Origin: Aureibaculum sp. 2308TA14-22
Lineage (GTDB): Bacteria > Bacteroidota > Bacteroidia > Flavobacteriales > Flavobacteriaceae
NCBI RefSeq assembly: GCF_040538665.1
Contig: NZ_JBEWXT010000001.1
Coordinates: 124,001-188,000 of the forward strand
Direction of reading: 5' to 3'
Length of the DNA: 64,000 nt
Position numbers and translations under genes: made by a program. The notes beneath the pieces are model-generated. The model saw only the letters and a list, made by a program, of their open reading frames with translations, had not been told where the DNA came from and made no database searches. Shown one piece after another: positions 46,930 through 55,851 of the stretch (positions are counted from its first letter, which is position 1; each line of letters opens with the position of its first letter).

Positions 46930-48567
46930 ATGACACAAATAATAACACAAAAAATGCTAAATTACTTATCTATTCCTATCATTATGCTTTTAGCATGTAA
47001 TGAAAAAAATAACACAATTAAAAATCCTGAACCTTCAAATACTTCAACTACCGATAAGGTTTTATTGATAGGTTTCGATGGTATACGAAGCGATGTCTTT
47101 GAGCTTTTATTAGAAAGTGGTCAGTTGCCCAATATGAAAAAGCTGATTGACAATGGTGTATATTTCAGCAAAGCGACCACATCTGATTTAACCGGAAGCT
47201 GGGGTGGTTGGTGCGACGTTTTAAGGGGTGTACATCGCGATAAACACGAAGCAGGATATTGGGGTCAAAATGTTGATCCAGGATCGGATATTCCAGAATT
47301 TGTGGCATTCCCAGATCTGTTTACAAGGTTGGAAGCACATAATAGTGATTTGAATACCAAATCGTTTATTACTTGGGAAGGATTAGATAAATCCTTAGAT
47401 AAGGCCGATGAAAGAATTTTTGAGAATTATAATAATAACGGTGATGAAATTGTTACCGCCAAAGCTGTTGCTAATTTAAAAAGTGGCAATCCCGATGTTG
47501 TTTTTTTCTATCAAGCTGATACGGATATAGGTGGTCATAACAACGGGTTTGGGCCAAATGCCATTGCAACTTCATTGAGCCAGTTTCCATCTGCATATAT
47601 AAATACAATCAAGCAAGCAGATATTAATGCGGGTAAGGTATTAACAGCAATAAAATCTAGGACAAATTTTGATAATGAAAAGTGGTTGGTCTTGTTTACC
47701 TCGGACCATGGTGGTACAAACGGCGGTCATTCGCAAAACAGAGTTGCGGAACGAAATGTTCCTATAATAGTCAGTAGTTTGAATTTTGAAATTTCCAAAC
47801 CTACTAACGATGCCAGTCATATTGATATTCAACCAAAAAATATAGATATTGTACCTACTATTTTAAATTATTTAAGTATTTCTAAGACTTCAGATGCATG
47901 GTTAGCTTTGGAGGGTCATGATATATTTGAAATTATTGATATGAAGCGAGATTTAAGTCTTGATAAGAACTTAATCTTTAATAGTGACGCCGAATATGAC
48001 ACGGGTTTTGATGGTCAAGATGAGACCATTAGAGATGGTGGTTCCAAGGCTGGAGAGAGAGATTGGCCCGCTGAAGGTGTTTATTGGGATCAAACGATAA
48101 GTGCCTGGGACGACTGGACAGAAACACCATCTAGGCATAGTATGACGGTTGCTTTTTATGGATCAGGGCAAGATGACACATTTCTGCAAAAAGATCAAGC
48201 AACAAATTGGAACGGAGGTAAAAACTTTTTTTGTGCTGGGATAGATGGTAATAGTGAGATGGAACAATCAATTAATATAAGTTCTTTATCCGCTAATTCT
48301 TATGAAATTTCAGGTTATTTAGGAGGAAGTAAAACATCAAGTGACACTGCTACAATAACGGTTACATTTTTAAACTCTAGTGGTAGCGAGATCAGTACTA
48401 CTGTGGTTAATGGACCTTCTGCTTACGAAAGGGACAATACCACAACGTTAATCTTAAAGAGTAAAAACGGATCCTTGCCAAATGGTACACATTCCGTAAA
48501 AATTAAATTAAAAATTAATGGTAAATATGGATTTGCCGATAATTTAAGTTTTGTCTTGAAAAATTAA
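46930..48567 (+). CDS. Alkaline-phosphatase-superfamily hydrolase with cysteine at nucleophile position
   Basis: From the ATG at 46930, a 545-residue lipoprotein (LLAC, Cys23). The catalytic domain is at about 40-330: metal D50 in LLIGFDGIRSD, TDIGGHNNGFG and FTSDHGGTNGGHS. Where relatives in the same island have WTSML or WMTIL with Thr, this one has GWCDVLRG, placing Cys95 at the nucleophile position and forming C-x-V-x-R. That resembles the C-x-P-x-R of sulfatases and phosphonate monoester hydrolases. The C-terminal third (about 345-545) is a CBM-like jelly roll. The substrate is unknown. Confidence 0.82.
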   Translation: MTQIITQKMLNYLSIPIIMLLACNEKNNTIKNPEPSNTSTTDKVLLIGFDGIRSDVFELLLESGQLPNMKKLIDNGVYFSKATTSDLTGSWGGWCDVLRGVHRDKHEAGYWGQNVDPGSDIPEFVAFPDLFTRLEAHNSDLNTKSFITWEGLDKSLDKADERIFENYNNNGDEIVTAKAVANLKSGNPDVVFFYQADTDIGGHNNGFGPNAIATSLSQFPSAYINTIKQADINAGKVLTAIKSRTNFDNEKWLVLFTSDHGGTNGGHSQNRVAERNVPIIVSSLNFEISKPTNDASHIDIQPKNIDIVPTILNYLSISKTSDAWLALEGHDIFEIIDMKRDLSLDKNLIFNSDAEYDTGFDGQDETIRDGGSKAGERDWPAEGVYWDQTISAWDDWTETPSRHSMTVAFYGSGQDDTFLQKDQATNWNGGKNFFCAGIDGNSEMEQSINISSLSANSYEISGYLGGSKTSSDTATITVTFLNSSGSEISTTVVNGPSAYERDNTTTLILKSKNGSLPNGTHSVKIKLKINGKYGFADNLSFVLKN

Positions 48568-48797
48568 AAGTAACTTAAAAGTTCAGAAATTTTGAAATAC
48601 TGAAAGTTATTTGAGATTCACTAACTAAGATTGGTTTTATTAATCCATTCAGGCGATTTTGCATTGTCACCTATTTAAAATGTGTAAGAATTCTAAAGTT
48701 TTAAATAAAGAAGAAACTTTTTATTTATCAGACCATTATTCAGTAGTGGCGGAGTTTCATATTTAATATTTGTAAATTAAAAATTAAGAGTAAAACT

Positions 48798-51413
48798 ATG
48801 TTGAAAAAAATCACGCTATTAATCACTATAGCATTAAGTTGTCAACTTAATGCACAAAATGCAGATGCTGAAATTTATTCAGGAAAACAATTAAAATACA
48901 TAGGAATGCCTATTGGGGGTATTACGGCAGGACAAGTGTATTTAGGTGGTGATGGTCAATTATGGTATTGGGATATTTTTAATATACAGCGTATTAAACC
49001 AGGTGGCCCTGGTGATAAATTTTATATCAACCCCTTGACGCAAGACAATCAATTCGACCAAGGTTTTGCGGTTCGTGTTAAAAAATTATTGCCAACAACC
49101 ATTACACCTATTGTAAAACCATTAAATAGCGATGGATTTTCTGACATTACGTTTAGAGGGGAATACCCCATAGGGAAAGTAACGTATAAAGATGCCGATT
49201 TCCCAATATCAATAAAACTAAATGCGTTTTCACCATTTATTCCGACCGACCATGAATCGTCTGATTTTCCAGCAGTAGTTATGGAATATACATTGACCAA
49301 CGATTCAGATACTAAAGTTTCTGTGGAGTTATTCGGGTGGCTTCAAAATATGGCTAATTATAAAACGGCAAGTGAAGCTAATGGAAAAGCTAAAAATGAA
49401 ATCATAAAATCAGGAGAGGCACTTCAATTGTTTGCTTCTTCAAACGTAACTGATGAAGCCAGCAAAGATTTACCAGATTATGGTAATATGTCTTTAACCC
49501 TATTAGAAGGCAATGAGGCTTGGGGGTCGCCATCTACACCACAAGATATTAATTATAATTTAACTGAAGTTTCTCCATCAAAAAATAAAGGCGAAGAAAC
49601 TGCTTTAGGAAAAAAACTTACTGGCGTTATAGGAAAAGAAGTTGAACTGAAAGCAGGGGAAAGTAAAACATTAACCTTTGTGCTATCTTGGTATTTTCCA
49701 AATGTTCACCGTAAAGAAAGTGGTTTTCACGATTTAAAAAACAGAGATAATTTAAGACATTATTACAGTAAAAAGTTTAAGTCATCAGCAGATGTGGCAA
49801 GCAAAATTGCTGCAAAAAAAACTAAATATTTAGAAACTACAAAACAGTGGAATAAAACCTGGTATAATGCATCATTACCATCATGGTTTTTAGATAGAAC
49901 TTTTGTAAATACAAGTATTTTAGCAACAACTTCTTGTTACCGTTTAGATGACTTAACTGATAATCCTGACAATGAAAACCGTTTTTACACCATGGAAGGA
50001 GTGTATTTAGGTCATGGTACATGTACACATGTTTTTCATTACGAACAGGCATTAGGTAGAGTGTTTCCTAGTTTGGCCCGTCAATTAAGAACCCAAATAG
50101 ATTATGGTTTATCATTTAATAAAGGGGTTATTGGTTATAGAGCAGAATTAAGTGAAATTGGACATCATGATGGACGCGGTTATGCGGTTGATGGACAAGC
50201 AGGAACCATTTTAAGAGCCTACAGAGAACACACTACTGCATCAAATAACAACTATTTAAAATCGTATTGGCCAAAAATTAAAGAAAGTTTGGAATATATG
50301 ATTGCACATGATGCTGAAAAATCAATAAAGCCAGACGGTATTTTAGAAGGTGTACAATACAATACCTTAGACAAAATGTGGTATGGTAAAAATGCATGGC
50401 AAAGTAGTCTGTACAATGCAGCATTGCAGGCAGGTGCAGATATGGCAATAGAAATGGGAGATAAAAAGTTTGCGAAAAACTTCAAGGCCATAGCTAAACT
50501 AGGACAACAAAACATGACCAATCAATTTTTTGATGGTGAATATTTTATAAATATTCCGGATCCCGATAATACGGAGAATCCAAATACTAATATTGGTTGT
50601 CATATTGATCAAGTATTAGGACAATCATGGGCTATTCAAGCAGGATTACCACGCGTATTACCTAAAAAGGAAACGGTTAGTGCCTTAAAATCAATTTATA
50701 AATATAATTTTCAAAAAGATGTTGGAAAATATTTAGATACGGCGACTATCAAAAATGTCCGTTTTTATGCCTTGCCTGGTGAGGCGGGAACTATTATGTG
50801 TACGTTTCCAAAGGGAGGAGCATTAGAATCTAAAGGCACAAAAGCGGCAGATTGGGATAATCTAGTAGTAGGCTATTTCAGTGAATGTATGACCGGGTTT
50901 ACCTACCAAGTGGCGGGACATATGATTGCTGAAGGATTGGTAGATGAGGGAATGAGTATGATTAAAGCCATTCATGATCGTTATCAGCCTCAAAAAAGAA
51001 ACCCATATAACGAAGTGGAATATGGTAATCATTATACACGTGCCATGTCTAGTTACGGAGCTTTTGTATCGGCTTCTGGGTTTACATTAAACGAGCCTAA
51101 TGGAAGAATTGGTTTTTCACCAAAGATAAACCCTAATGATTTTAAATCGGCATTTATTGCAGGAAACAGTTGGGGTACATTTATCCAAAAAGTTGAAGAC
51201 AACCAGCTAAAAGTGAGTTTAGAAGTTACTTATGGTAAATTAAAACTACAAGAAATTAGTTTAGATGAATTATCGAATGCTAAAGAAGTAGTATTGATAA
51301 TAAATGAAAAAAAAACAAAAGCAAGATTAATTAAAAGCAATACTAAATTAATCGTGTATTTCAAAACCATTACACTTTCGAAAGGTGATAAATTAGAAAT
51401 TAAAGTTTCATAA
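48798..51413 (+). CDS. GH116 glycoside hydrolase (glucosylceramidase type)
   Basis: An 871-residue secreted enzyme (signal to about 19). The N-terminal beta-sandwich (about 25-330, [16 protein letters not shown]) and C-terminal alpha/alpha6 domain (about 365-780) are those of GH116. The probable nucleophile Glu is in [11 protein letters not shown] and the acid/base Asp in [12 protein letters not shown], by comparison with the family (recalled). GH116 includes bile-acid beta-glucosidase/glucosylceramidase GBA2 and bacterial beta-glucosidases, beta-xylosidases and beta-GlcNAcases. A glycolipid core is therefore a possible substrate. It is the last glycosidase gene of the locus. Confidence 0.85.
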   Translation: MLKKITLLITIALSCQLNAQNADAEIYSGKQLKYIGMPIGGITAGQVYLGGDGQLWYWDIFNIQRIKPGGPGDKFYINPLTQDNQFDQGFAVRVKKLLPTTITPIVKPLNSDGFSDITFRGEYPIGKVTYKDADFPISIKLNAFSPFIPTDHESSDFPAVVMEYTLTNDSDTKVSVELFGWLQNMANYKTASEANGKAKNEIIKSGEALQLFASSNVTDEASKDLPDYGNMSLTLLEGNEAWGSPSTPQDINYNLTEVSPSKNKGEETALGKKLTGVIGKEVELKAGESKTLTFVLSWYFPNVHRKESGFHDLKNRDNLRHYYSKKFKSSADVASKIAAKKTKYLETTKQWNKTWYNASLPSWFLDRTFVNTSILATTSCYRLDDLTDNPDNENRFYTMEGVYLGHGTCTHVFHYEQALGRVFPSLARQLRTQIDYGLSFNKGVIGYRAELSEIGHHDGRGYAVDGQAGTILRAYREHTTASNNNYLKSYWPKIKESLEYMIAHDAEKSIKPDGILEGVQYNTLDKMWYGKNAWQSSLYNAALQAGADMAIEMGDKKFAKNFKAIAKLGQQNMTNQFFDGEYFINIPDPDNTENPNTNIGCHIDQVLGQSWAIQAGLPRVLPKKETVSALKSIYKYNFQKDVGKYLDTATIKNVRFYALPGEAGTIMCTFPKGGALESKGTKAADWDNLVVGYFSECMTGFTYQVAGHMIAEGLVDEGMSMIKAIHDRYQPQKRNPYNEVEYGNHYTRAMSSYGAFVSASGFTLNEPNGRIGFSPKINPNDFKSAFIAGNSWGTFIQKVEDNQLKVSLEVTYGKLKLQEISLDELSNAKEVVLIINEKKTKARLIKSNTKLIVYFKTITLSKGDKLEIKVS

Positions 51414-51415
51414 AA

Positions 51416-51445
51416 GTAAAATAATTTTACTTATAATATAATTTT
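51416..51445. promoter_or_regulatory. Double-palindrome operator upstream of demethylation operon
   Basis: The palindromes GTAAAAT-A-ATTTTAC (51416-51430) and TTATA-A-TATAA (51431-51441) follow each other, and all 30 bases are identical to 20054-20083 upstream of phnA. It begins 3 bases after the GH116 stop. The shared element is direct sequence evidence that the two operons have a common regulator. Confidence 0.65.
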
Positions 51446-51446
51446 A

Positions 51447-51478
51447 TTGTTTTTAATGGAAATAGTTTCATATTTTTG
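51447..51478 (+). promoter_or_regulatory. Promoter of the demethylation operon
   Basis: A TTG at 51447-51449 and TATTTTTG at 51471-51478, with a 21-bp spacer, fit the Bacteroidota promoter. It lies directly downstream of the operator and 48 bases before the dehydrogenase start. Confidence 0.6.
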
Positions 51479-51525
51479 TGTTAATATAATTTTGATAACC
51501 AATTAATAAAACTTAATACTATACA

Positions 51526-53979
51526 ATGAGTGCAGAAACGAAATCCAAAACATCTTTACCTGCCAAGGCTCAAGTCGTTGTCGTTGGCGGTGGAGTGGTA
51601 GGAACAAGTGTTCTTTATCACTTGGCAGAGCGAGGTGTTGAAGCAATCCTTTTAGAAAAGAATGATTTAACAAATGGTGCAACTTGGCACGCTGCTGGTC
51701 TTGTAGGTCAGTTACGTTCTTCTCGTAATGTTACCCGATTAGTACAATATTCTGCAGAACTTTATCGTCGCTTAGAAGAAATTACAGGTCAACCCGCAGG
51801 TTGGAATGAAGTGGGTTCGCTTCGTTTGGCATCTTCAGAAGAGCGTATGATGGAGCTTCGCAAGATTGCGACACAAGGTAAATCGTTTGGTCTTGAAGTA
51901 GAGATTCTTACTCCAGAGCAATGCCAAGAAAAATTCCCTATTATGGAACTTGAAGGTTGTGTTGGAGGGGTTTATTGTGCTACAGATGGTTATGCAGATC
52001 CATCAATGCTTACTCAAGCATTGGCTCGTGGTGCACGTGCCAATGGAGCACGTATTTTCCGCGATACGATGGTTGAAGGTTTTGAAAAGAAAAATGGCAA
52101 AGTAACCGCAGTCGTAACAAACAAAGGAACAGTTGAGTGTGACACCGTTGTAAACTGTGCAGGTATGTGGGCTCGACGTGTTGGCCAAATGGCTGGCGTT
52201 AACGTTCCCATAGCCATTATGGAGCACCAATATATGGTAACCAAAGAAATGGATGGCGTACCAAGAGACTTGCCTGTAACTCGTGACCCAGATAAAGCTG
52301 TTTACTACCGTTCAGAAGTAGGTGGTCTAATTTTTGGTGGTTTTGAGCTTTCGCCAATTTTATATAACCATGGAGATATGCCATGGGATTTCGTATCACA
52401 ATTATTCGAACCAAACTATGATCAATTTGAGCAACTTTTTATCCCAGGTTTAGAGCGAACGCCTATTCTTGAAAAAGCAGAAGTGCGTCAAATGATTAAT
52501 GGTCCAGACGGATACACACCAGATTCTCACTACTTATTAGGACCTTCACCAGAAGTTCCAAATTACTTCTTAGCAACAGGAATGAACTGTTTCGGTATTG
52601 CAGGAGCTGGTGGAGTTGGTAAAGCAGTTTCAGAATGGATTATTGATGGTCGTCCAAAATTATATATTTATTCAGAAGATATTCGTCGTTTTGGTGCCCC
52701 TCATTATGCAGCAGATAAATACGTTGGTGCTCGCACAAATGAACACTATCCGAAACATTATACCCTTGCATGGCCACACGAACAAGACAAGGCAGAACGT
52801 AACTTACGTCGCAGTCCTTTATATGATAAACTGAAAGATCAAGGTGCTTGTTTTGGTGAAAAATCAGGTTGGGAACGGGCACTTTGGTTTGCTCCAGAAG
52901 GGGTAGAAGCAAAAGAAGAAATGGCATGGGGTCGACCACATTGGCATAATCATGTGGGTCGTGAAGTAAAAGCTATTCGTGAAAACGTAGCGATTTTAGA
53001 CCAATCCTCATTCGGAAAGATTGAAATACGTGGTAAGGATGCGTTGCAGGTACTTCAACGTCTTTGTACACGTAATATGGACAAGCCTGTAGGTACACTA
53101 TCTTACACACAAATGTGTAATAAGGATGGTGGTATTGAATGTGATGTAACGATTGCACGCCTAGGAGAGAACCATTTCTATATGATTACAGGTACTTCAT
53201 TTACAGCACATGATTTGGATTGGGTAAATATTAACATTAAAGATGATGAAGCATGCGTTGCGTTTGATTGCACATCATCAAGAGGTGTTTTGAATCTTTG
53301 TGGACCAAATGCCCGTAAAGTTTTAGAAAAAACATTAATAACAAAATTCGATGATGTTTCTAACGAAGGGTTCAAATTCGGAACTTGTAAACAAATACAT
53401 ATTGGTTCGGCACCAGTTCAGGCACTACGTGTAAGTTATCACGGAGAATTAGGATGGGAGTTACACATGCCAGTAGAATATACTGCTTATGTTTATGAAA
53501 AATTAATGGAGGCTGGCGAAGAGTTTGCTATTGCTAATGTAGGATACCGTGCTTTAGAATGTTGTCGTATTGAAAAAGGATATTTTTACTGGAGTGGTGA
53601 TCTTACGGCAGATTACGATCCATACTGTGCTGGACTTGGATTTAACGTTCATCTAAAGAAAAAGGTTGACTTTATTGGTAAGGATGCACTTGCTAAAATT
53701 AAAGCTGAAGGAACACGCTTCAAAATGTGTTTCTTTGAACTTGAAGAAGAGACAGAGATTTATGGATCAGAACCATTATACTGTGACGGCGAAGTCGTTG
53801 AAATTGTTACTTCCGGTGCTTTTTCTCATACACTTGGAAAAACAATTGCCTTCGCATATGTGCCAACAGCAAACTTAGATGCAAAGACTTACGAAATCGA
53901 ATCATTCGGTAAACGAATTAAGTGCATACGACATGACAAATGTCTTTATGACTTTGAAAGAGTTCGTGTTCTTAGCTAA
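51526..53979 (+). CDS. Dimethylglycine/sarcosine-dehydrogenase-like flavoenzyme
   Basis: An 817-residue cytoplasmic protein. A DAO-type FAD domain (about 12-375, VVVGGGVVGTSVLYHLAERG) carries WHAAGL, whose His binds FAD covalently in relatives. It is followed by an FAO-M linker and GcvT plus GcvT-C tetrahydrofolate domains (about 440-810). The family removes N-methyl groups from dimethylglycine or sarcosine, passing electrons to ETF and the carbon to tetrahydrofolate. No choline or betaine genes are near. Given the phn genes and the shared operator, N-methyl-AEP is a candidate substrate (inference). Codon choice differs from the glycan genes (many CTT and CGT). Confidence 0.88.
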   Translation: MSAETKSKTSLPAKAQVVVVGGGVVGTSVLYHLAERGVEAILLEKNDLTNGATWHAAGLVGQLRSSRNVTRLVQYSAELYRRLEEITGQPAGWNEVGSLRLASSEERMMELRKIATQGKSFGLEVEILTPEQCQEKFPIMELEGCVGGVYCATDGYADPSMLTQALARGARANGARIFRDTMVEGFEKKNGKVTAVVTNKGTVECDTVVNCAGMWARRVGQMAGVNVPIAIMEHQYMVTKEMDGVPRDLPVTRDPDKAVYYRSEVGGLIFGGFELSPILYNHGDMPWDFVSQLFEPNYDQFEQLFIPGLERTPILEKAEVRQMINGPDGYTPDSHYLLGPSPEVPNYFLATGMNCFGIAGAGGVGKAVSEWIIDGRPKLYIYSEDIRRFGAPHYAADKYVGARTNEHYPKHYTLAWPHEQDKAERNLRRSPLYDKLKDQGACFGEKSGWERALWFAPEGVEAKEEMAWGRPHWHNHVGREVKAIRENVAILDQSSFGKIEIRGKDALQVLQRLCTRNMDKPVGTLSYTQMCNKDGGIECDVTIARLGENHFYMITGTSFTAHDLDWVNINIKDDEACVAFDCTSSRGVLNLCGPNARKVLEKTLITKFDDVSNEGFKFGTCKQIHIGSAPVQALRVSYHGELGWELHMPVEYTAYVYEKLMEAGEEFAIANVGYRALECCRIEKGYFYWSGDLTADYDPYCAGLGFNVHLKKKVDFIGKDALAKIKAEGTRFKMCFFELEEETEIYGSEPLYCDGEVVEIVTSGAFSHTLGKTIAFAYVPTANLDAKTYEIESFGKRIKCIRHDKCLYDFERVRVLS

Positions 53980-54016
53980 AAATATTTAAAATATAAATTA
54001 ATATTAGATTCGTAAA

Positions 54017-54778
54017 ATGAAAATTTTAGTTCCAACCAAGAGGGTTCCAGACCCAGATCAACCAATTCATCTTAATGCAGATAAGACAGCTACTGATTTA
54101 GACGGTATTCCATGCATTATCAATCCTTTTGATGCCATTGCACTAGAAGAAGCACTTCGTATTCGAGAAGAAGAGCGTAGTCCAGCTGGTAGCGATATTG
54201 AAATAGTTGCTGTTAGTATTGGACCACAAGCATGCGAAAAAGAAATTCGCATTGCTCTTGCTATGGGTGCTGACCGTGCCGTTCATGTTATAACTGATGC
54301 TTACATTGATTCGTGGGTTGCGTCAAACCTTCTCAAAGCGGTTGCTGATCAAGAGCAACCAGGCCTAATTCTTATGGGTAAACAAGCTATTGACGCGGAC
54401 AATAATCAAGCAGGACAATTTCTCGCTAATCATCTTAATTGGCCACAAGCAACCTTTGCCTCTGAAATTTCCTTTGAAGGAGATCGCGTAAAAGTTGCTC
54501 GTGAGACAGATGCGGGTATCGAGAATGTTTCCATGGCACTTCCGGCTGTTATAACTACAGACCTTCGTCTGAATGAACCACGCTATGCGTCATTGCCAGC
54601 CATTATGAAAGCCAAACGTCGTCCAGTAGATACTCACACACCTGCTGACCTTGGTGTGGATATAGAGCCAAAAGTTGAAATCATTTCCATGGAAACTCTT
54701 AGTGCGAAGCGTAACTGTGTTCGAGTCAGCAATGTTGATGAACTTATTGTAAAACTTAAGGAGGCGGGTGCTCTCTAA
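54017..54778 (+). CDS. etfB: Electron transfer flavoprotein, beta subunit
   Basis: A 253-residue protein typical of EtfB: MKILVPTKRVPDPDQPIHL at the start, LEEALRIRE, GKQAIDADNNQ (AMP/FAD region) and LRLNEPRYASLPAIMKAK, the recognition loop that contacts partner dehydrogenases. It takes electrons from the flavoenzyme encoded 38 bases upstream. A dedicated ETF copy inside a catabolic operon is usual for N-methyl amine oxidation. Confidence 0.94.
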   Translation: MKILVPTKRVPDPDQPIHLNADKTATDLDGIPCIINPFDAIALEEALRIREEERSPAGSDIEIVAVSIGPQACEKEIRIALAMGADRAVHVITDAYIDSWVASNLLKAVADQEQPGLILMGKQAIDADNNQAGQFLANHLNWPQATFASEISFEGDRVKVARETDAGIENVSMALPAVITTDLRLNEPRYASLPAIMKAKRRPVDTHTPADLGVDIEPKVEIISMETLSAKRNCVRVSNVDELIVKLKEAGAL

Positions 54779-54802
54779 TATTAATTCTTAATTTAAATCA
54801 AA

Positions 54803-55756
54803 ATGAAAATTCTAGTAATAGCAGAAGCACAAGGTAAGGAAATTCGCCACGCTAGTAGAAGTGCAATCACACTTGCTAAGAATGCAGCCGCGGCTGCTAA
54901 TGGGGAAATTGAAATTGCCATAATAGGAGATGATATCGAAGCTGCAGCCACTGCAGCATCTGCTTATGCTCCAACATTTACACTTAGCGATGCTTCGTTA
55001 GCTAATGCAACAGCAGATCGTTATGGAGCAGCCATTGCAAAGATTGTAGAGCAGCGTGGAGCAAGTTTAGTTATCGCAGCTTCTACCTCACAAGGTAAAG
55101 ATTGTGTTGCTCGAGCGGCGGCATCTCTTGGAGGTACTATGGTAACGGATGCAATTGCATGTGAAAATCGTGATGGTAAATTGGTATGGCAACGGACTAT
55201 GCATGCTGGAGGAGTAGCGGCTTGGGTGGTGGCACATGGATCACCCGTCGTAGTAACGGCACTCCAGTCAGCGTACGAACCAGCAGAACCAACAGGTGAA
55301 ACCAGTGTAACTGCTCTTGAGATAGATGTAGCATCGCTTCCTTCGGCAATTCAATTTGAATCGGTTTCTACAAAACAAAGTGATCGTCCAGATGTTACAG
55401 AAGCAGCTGTAGTTATTTCTGGTGGTCGTGCATTTAAGACTGCCGAAGATTATGAGCAACTTATTGGTGGTCTTGCAGATAAAGTTGGTGGAGGTACAGG
55501 AAGTTCGCGAGCTGCGGTTGATGCGGGTATAGCACCAAACGAAAACCAGGTAGGTCAAACAGGTAAGATCATTGCACCGGATCTCTATTTGGGAATTGGT
55601 ATTTCAGGTGCGGTACAACATCTTGCCGGAATGAAAAACTCTAAAATTATTGCAGCTATAAATACAGACGATGAAGCACCGCTTTTAGATTACGCTGACT
55701 TTGCACTCATTGCAGATGCATATGATGCCATTCCTGAGCTTATTGATAAATTATAG
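54803..55756 (+). CDS. etfA: Electron transfer flavoprotein, alpha subunit
   Basis: A 317-residue EtfA. The C-terminal FAD domain has the SRAAVDAGIAPNENQVGQTG signature, LYLGIGISGAVQHLAGM and INTDDEAPLLDYADF. It pairs with EtfB encoded 24 bases upstream. The sequence is alanine-rich and its codon use matches etfB and the dehydrogenase gene. Confidence 0.95.
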   Translation: MKILVIAEAQGKEIRHASRSAITLAKNAAAAANGEIEIAIIGDDIEAAATAASAYAPTFTLSDASLANATADRYGAAIAKIVEQRGASLVIAASTSQGKDCVARAAASLGGTMVTDAIACENRDGKLVWQRTMHAGGVAAWVVAHGSPVVVTALQSAYEPAEPTGETSVTALEIDVASLPSAIQFESVSTKQSDRPDVTEAAVVISGGRAFKTAEDYEQLIGGLADKVGGGTGSSRAAVDAGIAPNENQVGQTGKIIAPDLYLGIGISGAVQHLAGMKNSKIIAAINTDDEAPLLDYADFALIADAYDAIPELIDKL

Positions 55757-55774
55757 GTTCATAGCCTAATTATT

Positions 55775-55821
55775 TTAAGCCCGAGGTTGTTTTCAAAAAG
55801 AGATTTAACCTTGGGCTTTAA
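55775..55821 (+). terminator. Hairpin between etfA and the Fe-S gene
   Basis: TTAAGCCCGAGGTT (55775-55788) pairs with AACCTTGGGCTTTAA (55807-55821) with one mismatch, followed by an AT-rich run. It probably reduces read-through to the Fe-S gene and is not certain to be a full stop. Confidence 0.55.
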
Positions 55822-55851
55822 TTTTACTAAATAGCCAAACTAACAAATCAA

